Positions 6,460 through 14,048 of a stretch of DNA of 21,465 bases are shown here, in pieces (position 1 is the first letter of the stretch; each line of letters opens with the position of its first letter). The translations under genes were made by a program, and so were the position numbers. The notes under the pieces were generated by a model. That model ran no database searches. It saw nothing but the letters and a program-made list of their open reading frames with translations, and was not told the origin of the DNA. Origin of the DNA: Collinsella sp. (GTDB lineage Bacteria > Actinomycetota > Coriobacteriia > Coriobacteriales > Coriobacteriaceae); assembly GCA_019425045.1 (NCBI GenBank), contig JAHYYI010000030.1, positions 1 through 21,465 of the forward strand, in the 5' to 3' direction.

Positions 6460-8769
6460 ATGGCATTGACCCCCAACGAGGCATATGCGGCCAAGCAGCC
6501 GTTTGTGGACAAGGAGACGCTCGAGCATATCGTCGAGCAATTCCCCACGCCGTTTCATCTATACGACGAGGCGGGCGTCCGCCGCAACATGCAAGAAGTG
6601 CGCGACGCCTTTGCATGGAACCCGGGCTTTAAGGAATACTTTGCCGTCAAGGCCAACCCCAACCCGGCGCTCATCTCCATTCTCAACGAATACGGCTGCG
6701 GCTGCGATTGCTCGAGCTATACCGAGCTCATGATCGCCCGCTCGCTGGGCATCACGGGACACGACATCATGTTCTCGTCCAACGACACGCCGGCGGCCGA
6801 CTTTGAGCTCGCCGACAAGCTGGGCGCCATCGTCAACTTTGATGACATCAGCCACATTGAGTTCTTTGAGCGCGTTGCGGGGCCCATCCCCAAGACGGTC
6901 AGCTGCCGCTTTAATCCGGGTGGCCTGTTCCAGCTCTCCAATGGCATCATGGATAACCCCGGCGACTCCAAGTACGGCATGACCACCGAGCAGCTCTTCG
7001 AGGCCTTTCGCACGCTCAAGGCCAAGGGCGCCGAGGACTTTGGCATCCACGCATTCCTTGCAAGCAACACCGTCACCAACGACTACTACCCCAAGCTCGC
7101 GCGCATCCTCTTTGAGCTTGCCGTGCGCCTGGAGCGCGAGACCGGCGCACACGTCGCCTTCATCAATCTATCCGGCGGCGTCGGCATCCCCTACCTGCCA
7201 GAGCAGCAGGCCAACGACATTCACGCCATCGGCGAGGGAGTGCACGCGGCATACGACGAGATCCTGGTTCCCGCCGACATGGGCGATGTGGCCATCTGCA
7301 CCGAGATGGGCCGCTTTATGATGGGCCCCTACGGCTGCCTGGTCACCAAGGCCATCCACGAAAAGCAGATCTACAAGGACTATATCGGTGTCGACGCAAG
7401 CGCCGTCGATCTGATCCGCCCTGCCATGTATGGCGCCTACCACCACATTACAGTGATGGGCCAGCCGGGTGGCTCCGACAAGACCGCGGCGCCTGTCACA
7501 AACACGTACGACATTACGGGCAATCTGTGCGAGAACAACGACAAGTTCGCCATCGACCGCGAGCTACCGCAGATCGACATGGGCGACCTGCTCGTGGTCC
7601 ACGATACCGGCGCGCATGGTTACTCCATGGGCTACAACTACAACGGCCGTCTGCGCTCCGCCGAGGTGCTGCTGCGCCCCGATGGCTCGGCCGACCTCAT
7701 CCGCCGTGCTGAGCGCCCGGGCGATTACTTTGCCACGCTCGACGTGCTGCCGAGCGGCCGAGAGCTGCTGGCCAAGTCGCGCGCCGAAAGTGCCCGCCGT
7801 CGCGCCCAGGACGAGCGTCTGGCCGTCGCCGCTCAGTGGAACAAACGCATCCAGATCGCGGAAGCGAAGGAGAAGAACATGGATATCCGCAACCTCGAGG
7901 GTTCGATCGTCGCCCTCGTCACGCCGTTTAAAAAGGACGGCAGCGTCGACTTTGATGCACTCGAGCGCCTTATCGATTTCCACCTGCAAAATGGCACTGA
8001 CGCCATCCTCACCCTGGGCACCACCGGAGAGAGTGCCACGATGACCGACGACGAGGACAACTCCGTTGTCGCCGCAGTGGTCAAGCAGGTTGCGGGCCGC
8101 GTCCCCGTCATCGCCGGCTCGGGCTCCAACTCCACGCAGACCATGCTCACCAAGTCGCTCACCTACCAGGGCCTGGGTGCCGATGGTCTGCTGCTCATTA
8201 CCCCCTACTACAACAAGTCTAACGAAGAGGGCATCTACCAGCACTTTAAGACCGTTGCCGACGCGGTGGACATCCCCTGCATCCTGTACAACATCCCCGG
8301 CCGCTGCGGCTGCGGCATCAGCGAGCGCAACGTGGAGCGCCTGGCTGCGCACCCCAACATCATGGGCATCAAGGAGGCCTCGGGCAACGTAGCCTACGCG
8401 GCCAAGATCGCCCACCTGCTGTCCGATGACTTCCGCATGTACTCGGGCGAGGACGCGCTCACCGTGCCGCTCATGAGCCTGGGCGCCTCGGGCACCATCA
8501 GCGTGTGGGCCGACGTTCAGCCGCAGCTCGTGCACGACATGTGCCGTGCCTATCTGGACGGCGACGTGGCGCGTGCCCGCGATATCCAAATTGCCGGCCA
8601 GCCGCTGATCAATGCCCTCTTTAGCGAGGTCAACCCCATCCCCGTTAAGGAAGCGCTCGCCCAGATGGGTATGATCGAGGCAAACTACCGCATGCCGCTG
8701 TGCCCCATGGCCGACGATACGCGTGCCGCACTTACCGATGCTCTGAAGGGAGCTGGTCTGCTTGATTAA
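6460..8769 (+). CDS. lysA-dapA: Fused diaminopimelate decarboxylase (LysA) and dihydrodipicolinate synthase (DapA)
   Basis: One frame of 769 codons holds two whole enzymes. Residues about 24-440 are a PLP-dependent LysA: FAVKANPNP with the PLP Lys64, His197, INLSGGVGIPY glycine loop (239-240), TEMGR (282-285), and Cys357 in LCENNDKF followed by the HGYSMGYNYNGRLR end motif. It decarboxylates meso-DAP to lysine. Residues 474-769 are DapA: LTLGTTGES, the Tyr of LYNIPGRCG, and the Schiff-base Lys638 in GIKEASGN (165 in DapA numbering). It condenses pyruvate with aspartate semialdehyde. No stop lies between them. However, Met474 (7879-7881) is preceded by AAGGAG at 6-7 bases, so separate DapA translation may also occur. 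The charged linker (about 435-473) is Ala/Arg/Glu-rich. The start ATG has GAGG 10 bases upstream, under riboswitch control. It overlaps dapB by 8 bases. Confidence 0.93.
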   Translation: MALTPNEAYAAKQPFVDKETLEHIVEQFPTPFHLYDEAGVRRNMQEVRDAFAWNPGFKEYFAVKANPNPALISILNEYGCGCDCSSYTELMIARSLGITGHDIMFSSNDTPAADFELADKLGAIVNFDDISHIEFFERVAGPIPKTVSCRFNPGGLFQLSNGIMDNPGDSKYGMTTEQLFEAFRTLKAKGAEDFGIHAFLASNTVTNDYYPKLARILFELAVRLERETGAHVAFINLSGGVGIPYLPEQQANDIHAIGEGVHAAYDEILVPADMGDVAICTEMGRFMMGPYGCLVTKAIHEKQIYKDYIGVDASAVDLIRPAMYGAYHHITVMGQPGGSDKTAAPVTNTYDITGNLCENNDKFAIDRELPQIDMGDLLVVHDTGAHGYSMGYNYNGRLRSAEVLLRPDGSADLIRRAERPGDYFATLDVLPSGRELLAKSRAESARRRAQDERLAVAAQWNKRIQIAEAKEKNMDIRNLEGSIVALVTPFKKDGSVDFDALERLIDFHLQNGTDAILTLGTTGESATMTDDEDNSVVAAVVKQVAGRVPVIAGSGSNSTQTMLTKSLTYQGLGADGLLLITPYYNKSNEEGIYQHFKTVADAVDIPCILYNIPGRCGCGISERNVERLAAHPNIMGIKEASGNVAYAAKIAHLLSDDFRMYSGEDALTVPLMSLGASGTISVWADVQPQLVHDMCRAYLDGDVARARDIQIAGQPLINALFSEVNPIPVKEALAQMGMIEANYRMPLCPMADDTRAALTDALKGAGLLD

Positions 8770-9502
8770 GACCGTCATTATGGGAACGGGTCGCATGGGC
8801 TCGCTCATCCGCACCACTGCCGAGGGTATTGTCGATACCGCCGGACAGCCCGTTTTCGACATTGTGGCCCAGATCGGTTTTGACCTGTCTGAGCTCGAAA
8901 GCGCCCCGGCAGCCGACGTCATCATCGACTTCTCGAATGTCGTGACCTTCGATGCCGTCGTTGCCTATGTCGAGCGTACAGGCGCGGCGTTGGTCTCGGG
9001 CACCACGGGCTATACGCCCGAGCAGATGGATCGCCTGCGCGAGCTAGGTCAGAGCGCCCGCGTCATGCACTCCGGCAACTACTCCATCGGCATCGCGGCC
9101 CTGCGTCATCTGGTGGCACAGGCCACGCGCGAACTGCCCGGCTTTGACTGCGAGATCGTCGAGACGCACCACAACCAAAAGGTCGACGCCCCCAGCGGTA
9201 CCGCCAAGCTGCTGCTCGATGCCGTTGTCGAAGCCGAGCCCGAGGCAGGCTACCACCCCGTCTATGGCCGCGAGGGCATGTGCGGCGCGCGCGACCCCAA
9301 GGAGATCGGCATGCACTCGCTGCGCGGTGGCACCGTTGCCGGCGTTCACGAGGTGAGCTTCTTTGGTCAGGACGAGGAGGTCACGCTCGCGCATCGCGCC
9401 ACGAGCCGTCAGATCTTTGTCAACGGCGCCCTGGCAGCCGCGCAGAAGCTCGTCACCCGCGAGCACGGCTTCTATACGTTCGACCAGGTCATGTTTGCCT
9501 AA
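8762..9502 (+). CDS. dapB: 4-hydroxy-tetrahydrodipicolinate reductase
   Basis: The protein has 246 residues, usual for the family. The N-terminal nucleotide-binding motif is VIMGTGRMGSLI (5-16). SGTTGY (79-84) contacts the cofactor, and the signature ETHHNQKVDAPSGTAK (134-149) holds the catalytic His136/137 and Lys140. It reduces the DapA product to tetrahydrodipicolinate using NAD(P)H. The start is a TTG at 8762, overlapping the dapA stop by 8 bases with AGGGAG about 9 bases upstream; the methionine further in would lose the nucleotide loop. Overlap with lysA-dapA suggests translational coupling. The central region is shorter than in E. coli, as in many Gram-positives. Confidence 0.95.
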   Translation: MIKTVIMGTGRMGSLIRTTAEGIVDTAGQPVFDIVAQIGFDLSELESAPAADVIIDFSNVVTFDAVVAYVERTGAALVSGTTGYTPEQMDRLRELGQSARVMHSGNYSIGIAALRHLVAQATRELPGFDCEIVETHHNQKVDAPSGTAKLLLDAVVEAEPEAGYHPVYGREGMCGARDPKEIGMHSLRGGTVAGVHEVSFFGQDEEVTLAHRATSRQIFVNGALAAAQKLVTREHGFYTFDQVMFA

Positions 9503-9541
9503 CCAACTATCTACCGTACCCACGCAAAGGAGAAACAGCAT

Positions 9542-10261
9542 ATGAGTAACGCAGCCGAGATGAATGCCCAGGAGATCATCAATTACATCGCCACCGCGCC
9601 TAAAAAGACGCCCGTCAAGCTGTATGTGCGCGAGAAGCCCGGCATGAAGGTTGCCTGGGGCGATGCGCACGTCTACGGCGGCCGTCGCGGCAAGACCGTC
9701 TTTGGCGACTGGGATGAGCTCAAGGCAATCCTCGACGCTAACGCCGACTCCATCGACTACTACGACGTAGAGAACGATTGCCGCAACTCCGCCGTGCCCA
9801 TGCTCGACCTCAAGGGTATCAACGCCCGCATCGAGCCGGGCGCGATCATCCGTGACCGCGTCGAGATCGGCGATCGCGCCGTCATCATGATGGGCGCCAT
9901 CATCAACATCGGCTCCGTCATTGGCGAAGGCTCCATGATTGATATGGGCGCTGTGCTGGGCGGCCGCGCCACCGTGGGCAAGAACTGCCACATCGGCGCC
10001 GGCACCGTACTGGCAGGCGTCGTGGAGCCCGCCAGTGCCACGCCCGTCATCGTCGAGGACGATGTCATGATCGGCGCCAACGCCGTGGTCCTGGAGGGCG
10101 TGCGCGTGGGCAAGGGCGCCGTCGTGGCCGCCGGTGCCGTATGCGTCGAGGACGTCCCCGCCGGTGCCGTCGTGGCCGGTGTCCCCGCCCGCGTCATCAA
10201 GATGCGCGACGCCCAGACCGACAGCAAGACTGGCCTCGAAGAAGGCCTGCGCCAGCTGTAG
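9542..10261 (+). CDS. dapH: Tetrahydrodipicolinate N-acetyltransferase
   Basis: The protein has 239 residues. An N-terminal alpha/beta domain (1-85, with NAQEIINYIATAPKKTPVKL) precedes a left-handed beta-helix of hexapeptide repeats (about 90-215: ARIEPGAIIRDRVEIGDRAV, then INIGSVIGEGSMIDMGAVLG and IGAGTVLAG). It ends in the AGVPARVIK cap typical of the family. It transfers acetyl from acetyl-CoA to tetrahydrodipicolinate, committing the cell to the N-acetyl branch of DAP synthesis (B. subtilis YkuQ/DapH type). The length and N-terminal domain separate it from the succinyl enzyme DapD. AAAGGAG lies 9 bases before the ATG. It is the last gene of the riboswitch operon, 39 bases after dapB, and a hairpin follows 1 base after its stop. 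Confidence 0.95.
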   Translation: MSNAAEMNAQEIINYIATAPKKTPVKLYVREKPGMKVAWGDAHVYGGRRGKTVFGDWDELKAILDANADSIDYYDVENDCRNSAVPMLDLKGINARIEPGAIIRDRVEIGDRAVIMMGAIINIGSVIGEGSMIDMGAVLGGRATVGKNCHIGAGTVLAGVVEPASATPVIVEDDVMIGANAVVLEGVRVGKGAVVAAGAVCVEDVPAGAVVAGVPARVIKMRDAQTDSKTGLEEGLRQL

Positions 10262-10262
10262 G

Positions 10263-10290
10263 GTTACGCGGTTTTGACAAACCGCGTAAC
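10263..10290 (+). terminator. Hairpin directly after dapH
   Basis: A perfect 12-bp stem, gttacgcggttt/aaaccgcgtaac, with a TGAC loop starts 1 base after the dapH stop. No T-run follows it on the plus strand, so it may stabilise the mRNA 3' end or act as an RNA-processing site rather than a classical terminator. Confidence 0.5.
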
Positions 10291-10303
10291 GGCTCGAAGC
10301 TGC

Positions 10304-10401
10304 AAACGCCCCTAGGCGGCAATCTGACGTTCAATCGTCGGTCGCATACCGAAGTACGCTTCCCTCCTCTTTCACGTCACCTTGCTCGCCTAGGGGCGTT
10401 T
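10304..10401. repeat. 15-bp perfect inverted repeat around a 68-base core
   Basis: The arms aaacgcccctaggcg (10304-10318) and cgcctaggggcgttt (10387-10401) are exact reverse complements. The core between them has no coding sense and no visible transposase. The right arm ends in GTTTT on the plus strand, so the element could work as a long-looped terminator, a small structured RNA or a short intergenic repeat element. I cannot tell which from one copy. Confidence 0.5.
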
Positions 10402-10440
10402 TCGCTGACGTATGCTCAACCTGTAGGGCAATTCAGCCCT

Positions 10441-10478
10441 AAACAAAAAGGCCGAAGCTCCAAGGGGGCTTCGGCCTT
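10441..10478 (-). terminator. Intrinsic terminator of the nucleoid-associated protein gene
   Basis: The 11-bp stem aaggccgaagc/gcttcggcctt (10448-10458 and 10468-10478) is followed on the minus strand by CCTTTTTGTTT. It lies about 30 bases after the stop of the gene at 10507-11520. On the plus strand the tail is poorer in T, so it works mainly for the minus-strand gene, perhaps as a backup in the other direction. Confidence 0.8.
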
Positions 10479-10506
10479 CGCTTTCTCGCTGCAGGCGTAA
10501 CGCAAT

Positions 10507-11520
10507 TTATCGATTCTCGATGCTGCCGATGTTTTTGAGCTCGATGGAAATGAGGCCGTTGGGCTCATTGACAAACTCGATGTACTCGGAGTTCGAGCCC
10601 ATCTCGGCCGGGAAGCTGATCTCGATACCCGTGTCGGTACGGATCTTGTGGTTGCGCACGGCCGCTCGCTCGACCTGCTTGCGCTCCACGGACACGCGCT
10701 CGGGCACTTTCTCCTCGGTCAGCGCCGCGCGTACGCTCTCCTTGATGACCGGCTCGTCCTCAAAGACCTCGTCCACGATATCCCAGGGCGGCAGCTCCTC
10801 GTCGTCTTCGACCTTCTCGGCGACGGCGGCCTTGACCTTGGCGAGCGCGACGGCCGTGTTGGCACCGTGCTCCTCGGCGACCTCCTCGACCACGCGCGTC
10901 ACGGTGTCGATGACCTCCTTGCCCGATACGCCCGTGTCGCACTGCAGCAGGCCATCGGGGATAAGCATACGGTCCTCGCCGGCAATCTTGCGCTTCTTGT
11001 CCACGTAGCCGATCTCCATGGTGCTCGCGCGCACGATGGCATAGCTCGGCACCTTTTGCGAGGGGTTCGGCAGAATGGCGTAGTGGCGCGCAATGTCGTT
11101 GCGCACCTCCCCCTCCTCGCGGCCTACCTCGTGCATAAAGGCCTGCTTGGAGCCCAGGAGCATGACGGCAAACCAGCGGGCATCCTCATCGTCGTCAAAA
11201 TCGGCCACGAGCACGTCGGTGGACTCGGCTTTCTCGGCTTTGGTGAGCTCGGAGGAGATAAACTCCGCAATCTGCTGCGACAGGTCCACGAACTCGCGCT
11301 CGCCAAAGAAGTAACCCTTGAGCTCGCCACCAAACGCAGAGTTCTCGGCAAACGTGGCGCGCTTGTTATCGGCCGATGTACGGGCACGGCGCAAATGTGT
11401 GGTCACAAAGTTGCGCACGGTGCGGCTCTCGATATCCAGCTCTCGCTGGCTCATGACGTTGACGGCAGAGTCAAAGTCCAGGATATGCAGAATCGCGTGA
11501 TTGATTTTCATATACGGCAT
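10507..11520 (-). CDS. Nucleoid-associated protein (PF04245, NdpA/YejK family)
   Basis: The protein has 337 residues, close to the family length. It shows the N-terminal KINHAILHILDF start, GYFFGEREFVDLSQQIAEF, and the strand pair DARWFAVMLLGSKQAF...YAILPNPSQKVPSYAIV that typify the 37-kDa nucleoid-associated family. The C-terminal third is charged, with a Val/Glu/Asp-rich helix (about 230-265) and a basic region near KQVERAAVRNHKI. Family members associate with the bacterial nucleoid; the exact role is poorly known. The start is uncertain: the first ATG (11520) has only a weak AACGGA close by, and codon 4 is also ATG. It is monocistronic, convergent with the lysine operon and followed by a good terminator. 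Confidence 0.87.
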   Translation of the reverse strand: MPYMKINHAILHILDFDSAVNVMSQRELDIESRTVRNFVTTHLRRARTSADNKRATFAENSAFGGELKGYFFGEREFVDLSQQIAEFISSELTKAEKAESTDVLVADFDDDEDARWFAVMLLGSKQAFMHEVGREEGEVRNDIARHYAILPNPSQKVPSYAIVRASTMEIGYVDKKRKIAGEDRMLIPDGLLQCDTGVSGKEVIDTVTRVVEEVAEEHGANTAVALAKVKAAVAEKVEDDEELPPWDIVDEVFEDEPVIKESVRAALTEEKVPERVSVERKQVERAAVRNHKIRTDTGIEISFPAEMGSNSEYIEFVNEPNGLISIELKNIGSIENR

Positions 11521-11585
11521 TCCGTTCTAGATCGATTTCGGCACGAACCAGTATAGCGGTCGAGCCCGCCCCAAGCGCATCGAAG

Positions 11586-11620
11586 ATTGGTGCATCGGGG
11601 ACAGGTCGCTTTGCACCAAT
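11586..11620. repeat. REP-like hairpin, copy 1 (left of the hydrolase gene)
   Basis: A 9-bp inverted repeat attggtgca/tgcaccaat (11586-11594 and 11612-11620) encloses GGGGACAGGT. The 23-base stretch 11597-11619 matches 12810-12832 at 18 positions in the same orientation. The GGGGACAGGT...CTTTGCACC wording resembles short palindromic repeats seen near REP-associated transposases, but no transposase is present here. Confidence 0.45.
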
Positions 11621-11622
11621 GG

Positions 11623-12783
11623 CTAACGCAGGAGCTCGGACTGCCAAGCCTCGAGCTGTTCTGCCAAACTCTTGCCGGCAGCGGGCATGTCGATCTGGGG
11701 TCGTTTGGGCAGCAGCGCGCATTTAAGGATTGCCACGATGGTCTGCGAGACAAAGCGTCGCGTATCCTTGTCGAAACCTTGCGCAGCCTGGAGCATCACG
11801 GGCAGGCTCTCGCGCAGATTCCCAGCGATATCCGCAAACCGCTCAGCACCCGTAGCCTCAAACACGGAGAACAACGCATCTACAAAACGCTCGCGCTCGC
11901 TAGGCCCCACTGCAAGCAGCATCTCGCGAATGGAGCCATCAACGTATCGAGCACCGGCAGACAGGCGCTCACAGTACACGAAGTCGCGACCATCAACCAC
12001 CCAGCTAAAGGGATTGTGCTGCAGCAGGCTGAACTCGGTGCTCTCAACGATGGCATAGTCCTCCTGCGTCTCGAACATCATGCCAAAAATCGACGACCGA
12101 GGTAGCGTCTTGTCGATTCGGCTGGATAGATCAGCGAAAGCGTTGCCGTTCAGAAACTCCTCGACGAAGCCCGGACCATCATGGGAATACGCCCGTTCGA
12201 TTCGCTCACGGGCGACATCGGAGCACATCGCCGCACCGTACACCGCAAGGTTTCCACCCTTGGAATGACCTCCGCACAAAAGCGGCCCGTCAATCGCATC
12301 CGCCGCCTCGTCCACATAACGCGCCGCGGATTCCTGGGCCGGCACAGGACACCGGAACGCCATGTTAAAGTCCTCTTTCCAGCCCACAATCGTGCTGTCG
12401 GTCCCCCGGAAGGAAAGATAGCTAAACCCCGCCGGAAATCGGAACGTCATAGCCGCAAACTGCTCCGTCGTCTCGGCATCACTCACGGTACGATAGCCGC
12501 AAACGTGCACGCCACGGTAGCGAGGGCTTGCTGCCACGGCCTCCAACAAGGCCCTGCTCCCCTCCGGATCCCACAGGTCGCCAATCATGTCCCGGTAGCA
12601 CTCGGCGCGCAGCAGCTCGCGTACGTCCAGGCCCTGCCAGTTCGTCAGCTCCGCCATATCACCCGGCAAACGCAAATAGGACAGCCACGCAAAGACCAGG
12701 CTATCCACCGCGCAGAACGACCGTTCCTCAAACGGATCAAACGCCGTCTGGACATAGGTCAAAAAGTTAGGTGAATCCGACAT
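11623..12783 (-). CDS. DUF2974-like alpha/beta hydrolase
   Basis: The protein has 386 residues. The strand-turn YLSFRGTDSTIVGWKEDFNM (about 122-141), a substrate-side motif of lipase-3-type folds, is followed by the nucleophile elbow CGGHSKGGNLAVYGA with the likely catalytic Ser174. Candidate acid and base residues are further on (SHDGPGF and later His). This is the pattern of the DUF2974/Mbeg1-like family, inferred to be serine esterases or lipases of unknown substrate. No signal peptide or membrane helix is visible, so it is cytoplasmic. Upstream of the ATG there is only a modest GGGAGA near 8 bases. It is a single gene, and it is framed by two direct copies of a REP-like sequence placed 3 bases after its stop and 27 bases before its start. 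Confidence 0.85.
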   Translation of the reverse strand: MSDSPNFLTYVQTAFDPFEERSFCAVDSLVFAWLSYLRLPGDMAELTNWQGLDVRELLRAECYRDMIGDLWDPEGSRALLEAVAASPRYRGVHVCGYRTVSDAETTEQFAAMTFRFPAGFSYLSFRGTDSTIVGWKEDFNMAFRCPVPAQESAARYVDEAADAIDGPLLCGGHSKGGNLAVYGAAMCSDVARERIERAYSHDGPGFVEEFLNGNAFADLSSRIDKTLPRSSIFGMMFETQEDYAIVESTEFSLLQHNPFSWVVDGRDFVYCERLSAGARYVDGSIREMLLAVGPSERERFVDALFSVFEATGAERFADIAGNLRESLPVMLQAAQGFDKDTRRFVSQTIVAILKCALLPKRPQIDMPAAGKSLAEQLEAWQSELLR

Positions 12784-12809
12784 GACTCTCCCATCAACTA
12801 TGGCGCATT

Positions 12810-12832
12810 GGGGTAGGGTTACTTTGCACCAA
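12810..12832. repeat. REP-like sequence, copy 2 (right of the hydrolase gene)
   Basis: This 23-base stretch is GGGG, then TAGGGTTA, then CTTTGCACCAA. It matches copy 1 at 18 of 23 positions in the same direction. The last bases run into the terminator of the lactate dehydrogenase gene. The flanking hairpin arms of copy 1 are not preserved here. Confidence 0.4.
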
Positions 12833-12866
12833 AAGGCGCCCGGACCGTGTGGACCGGACGCCTTTC
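12831..12866 (-). terminator. Intrinsic terminator of the lactate dehydrogenase gene
   Basis: The stem aaaggcg(c)ccgg/ccgg(a)cgccttt with an ACCGTGTGGA loop lies about 30 bases after the ldh stop. On the minus strand the 3' arm ends in CCTTTTGG; on the plus strand the tail is CCTTTCATT. The T-runs are short, but the GC-rich stem and position support termination, possibly in both directions. Confidence 0.65.
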
Positions 12867-12896
12867 ATTGTAGCCTGTTGCCCAAACGAGCCGAAT

Positions 12897-13847
12897 TTAG
12901 CAGGAGAAGTCGACGCTGTCGATGATGTCCTTGAGGGCCTTGGCGGAGACGGTGAGCTCATGCTGCTCGTCATCGTTCAGCGGCACGGGGACGCGGCAGA
13001 CAACGCCGTCGCGGCCAACGACGGTCGGCATGGAGATGGCAAGATCGGACAGGCCGTACTCGCCCACCATGAGCGAGGAGACGGGCAGAACGGTCTGCTC
13101 ATCGCGCATGACGGCGGTGCAGATGCGCTTAACTGCCATGGCGACACCGTAGTAGGTGGCGTGTTTCTTCTCGATGATGGTGTAGGCGGAGTTCTTGACG
13201 TCCTCAGCGATGCGCTTCTCGGCGGCCTCGTGCTCCAGGTGGCCGTGAAGCTCGCAGAAGGTGTTCAGCGGAACGCCGGCAACCTGAGCGCTGGACCAAG
13301 CGACAAACTCGGAGTCGCCGTGCTCACCCATGACGTAGGCCTGAACGTCGCGCGGATCGACCTCGACGTGGGCGCCGAGCATCTGCTGCAGACGACCGGT
13401 GTCGAGCACGGTGCCGGAGCCGATGACATGGCCCTCGGGCAGGCCGGACATCTTGATGGCGGCATAGGTCAGAACATCGACCGGGTTGGAGACGATGAGC
13501 AGAATGCCGTCGAAGCCAGACTTCTTAATCTCGGGAATAATGGACTTGAAGATGTTGACGTTCTTGTTGACCAAGTCCAGGCGGGTCTCGCCGGGCTTCT
13601 GGGCAGCGCCAGCGGTGACGACAATCATAGCGGCGTCGGCGACATCGGAATAATCGCCGGCATAGATCTTCATCGGCTCGGCAAACGTCATGCCGTGCGC
13701 GATATCCAGGGCCTCACCCTCGGCGCGGTTCTTGTCCACGTCGATGAGGACCATCTCGGAGAACAGACCGCTCTGCATCAGTGCGAACGCCGAAGACGAA
13801 CCGACGAAACCACAGCCGACAATAGCGACCTTCTTCTCGTTAACCAT
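12897..13847 (-). CDS. ldh: L-lactate dehydrogenase
   Basis: The protein has 316 residues from the ATG at 13847, chosen because GGGAG lies 7 bases upstream and the NAD-binding strand then begins at residue 7, as in the family. KVAIVGCGFVGSSSAF (6-21) is the Rossmann loop. Gln83 and Arg89 in AGAAQKPGETRLDLV specify lactate rather than malate, the proton-relay motif is GEHGDSE (His176), and SNPVDVLTY (120-128) is the usual strand and loop. It reduces pyruvate to L-lactate with NADH, regenerating NAD in fermentation, in the cytoplasm. It is a single gene with a leader of about 70 bases that contains a hairpin, and it is closed by the terminator at 12831-12866. Allosteric fructose-bisphosphate control cannot be judged from sequence. 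Confidence 0.94.
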   Translation of the reverse strand: MVNEKKVAIVGCGFVGSSSAFALMQSGLFSEMVLIDVDKNRAEGEALDIAHGMTFAEPMKIYAGDYSDVADAAMIVVTAGAAQKPGETRLDLVNKNVNIFKSIIPEIKKSGFDGILLIVSNPVDVLTYAAIKMSGLPEGHVIGSGTVLDTGRLQQMLGAHVEVDPRDVQAYVMGEHGDSEFVAWSSAQVAGVPLNTFCELHGHLEHEAAEKRIAEDVKNSAYTIIEKKHATYYGVAMAVKRICTAVMRDEQTVLPVSSLMVGEYGLSDLAISMPTVVGRDGVVCRVPVPLNDDEQHELTVSAKALKDIIDSVDFSC

Positions 13848-13873
13848 TACTTTCTCCCATCTCTCTCCACAAA

Positions 13874-13920
13874 CAAGCCGCCCGGGAACGACCCAAGCGG
13901 CTTGCCGTAATCCCAATATA
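13874..13920 (-). promoter_or_regulatory. ldh leader hairpin and possible promoter
   Basis: On the minus strand a TATATT (complement of 13915-13920) lies about 70 bases before the ldh start and could be a -10 box; no good -35 box is seen. Just after it, caagccgc and gcggcttg (13874-13881 and 13897-13904) form an 8-bp stem followed by TTTGTTTG on the transcript. It may be a leader regulatory hairpin or a 5' stabiliser. Confidence 0.35.
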
Positions 13921-14048
13921 GCCAATCGGGACTTTGATTATGCGCCTATTCGCAGCCAAAAATCGACCGTTTACCGAAATTGTTTGCAGAATTCGTAAGT
14001 TAACTGCCCGAAATCGGTTTCGAACTATTGACGCGTCTAAATGTCTTT

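Noticed and set aside
7564..8925. Minus-strand open frame of 453 codons
   Set aside because: It is the antisense of lysA-dapA and dapB, with an Ala/Val/Asp/His-rich composition and no ribosome site.
9044..9991. Minus-strand open frame of 315 codons
   Set aside because: It is antisense to dapB and dapH; the regular periodic sequence mirrors the hexapeptide repeats of DapH rather than a real protein.
10304..10401. CRISPR or insertion-sequence end
   Set aside because: There is only one pair of arms, no regular repeats with spacers, no transposase and no visible target duplication.
12849..13910. Long open frame on the plus strand, 353 codons
   Set aside because: It lies fully antisense to ldh, which has every catalytic motif. 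Its Gly/Asp/Leu-rich make-up is typical of an antisense shadow in GC-rich DNA, and it has no domain.
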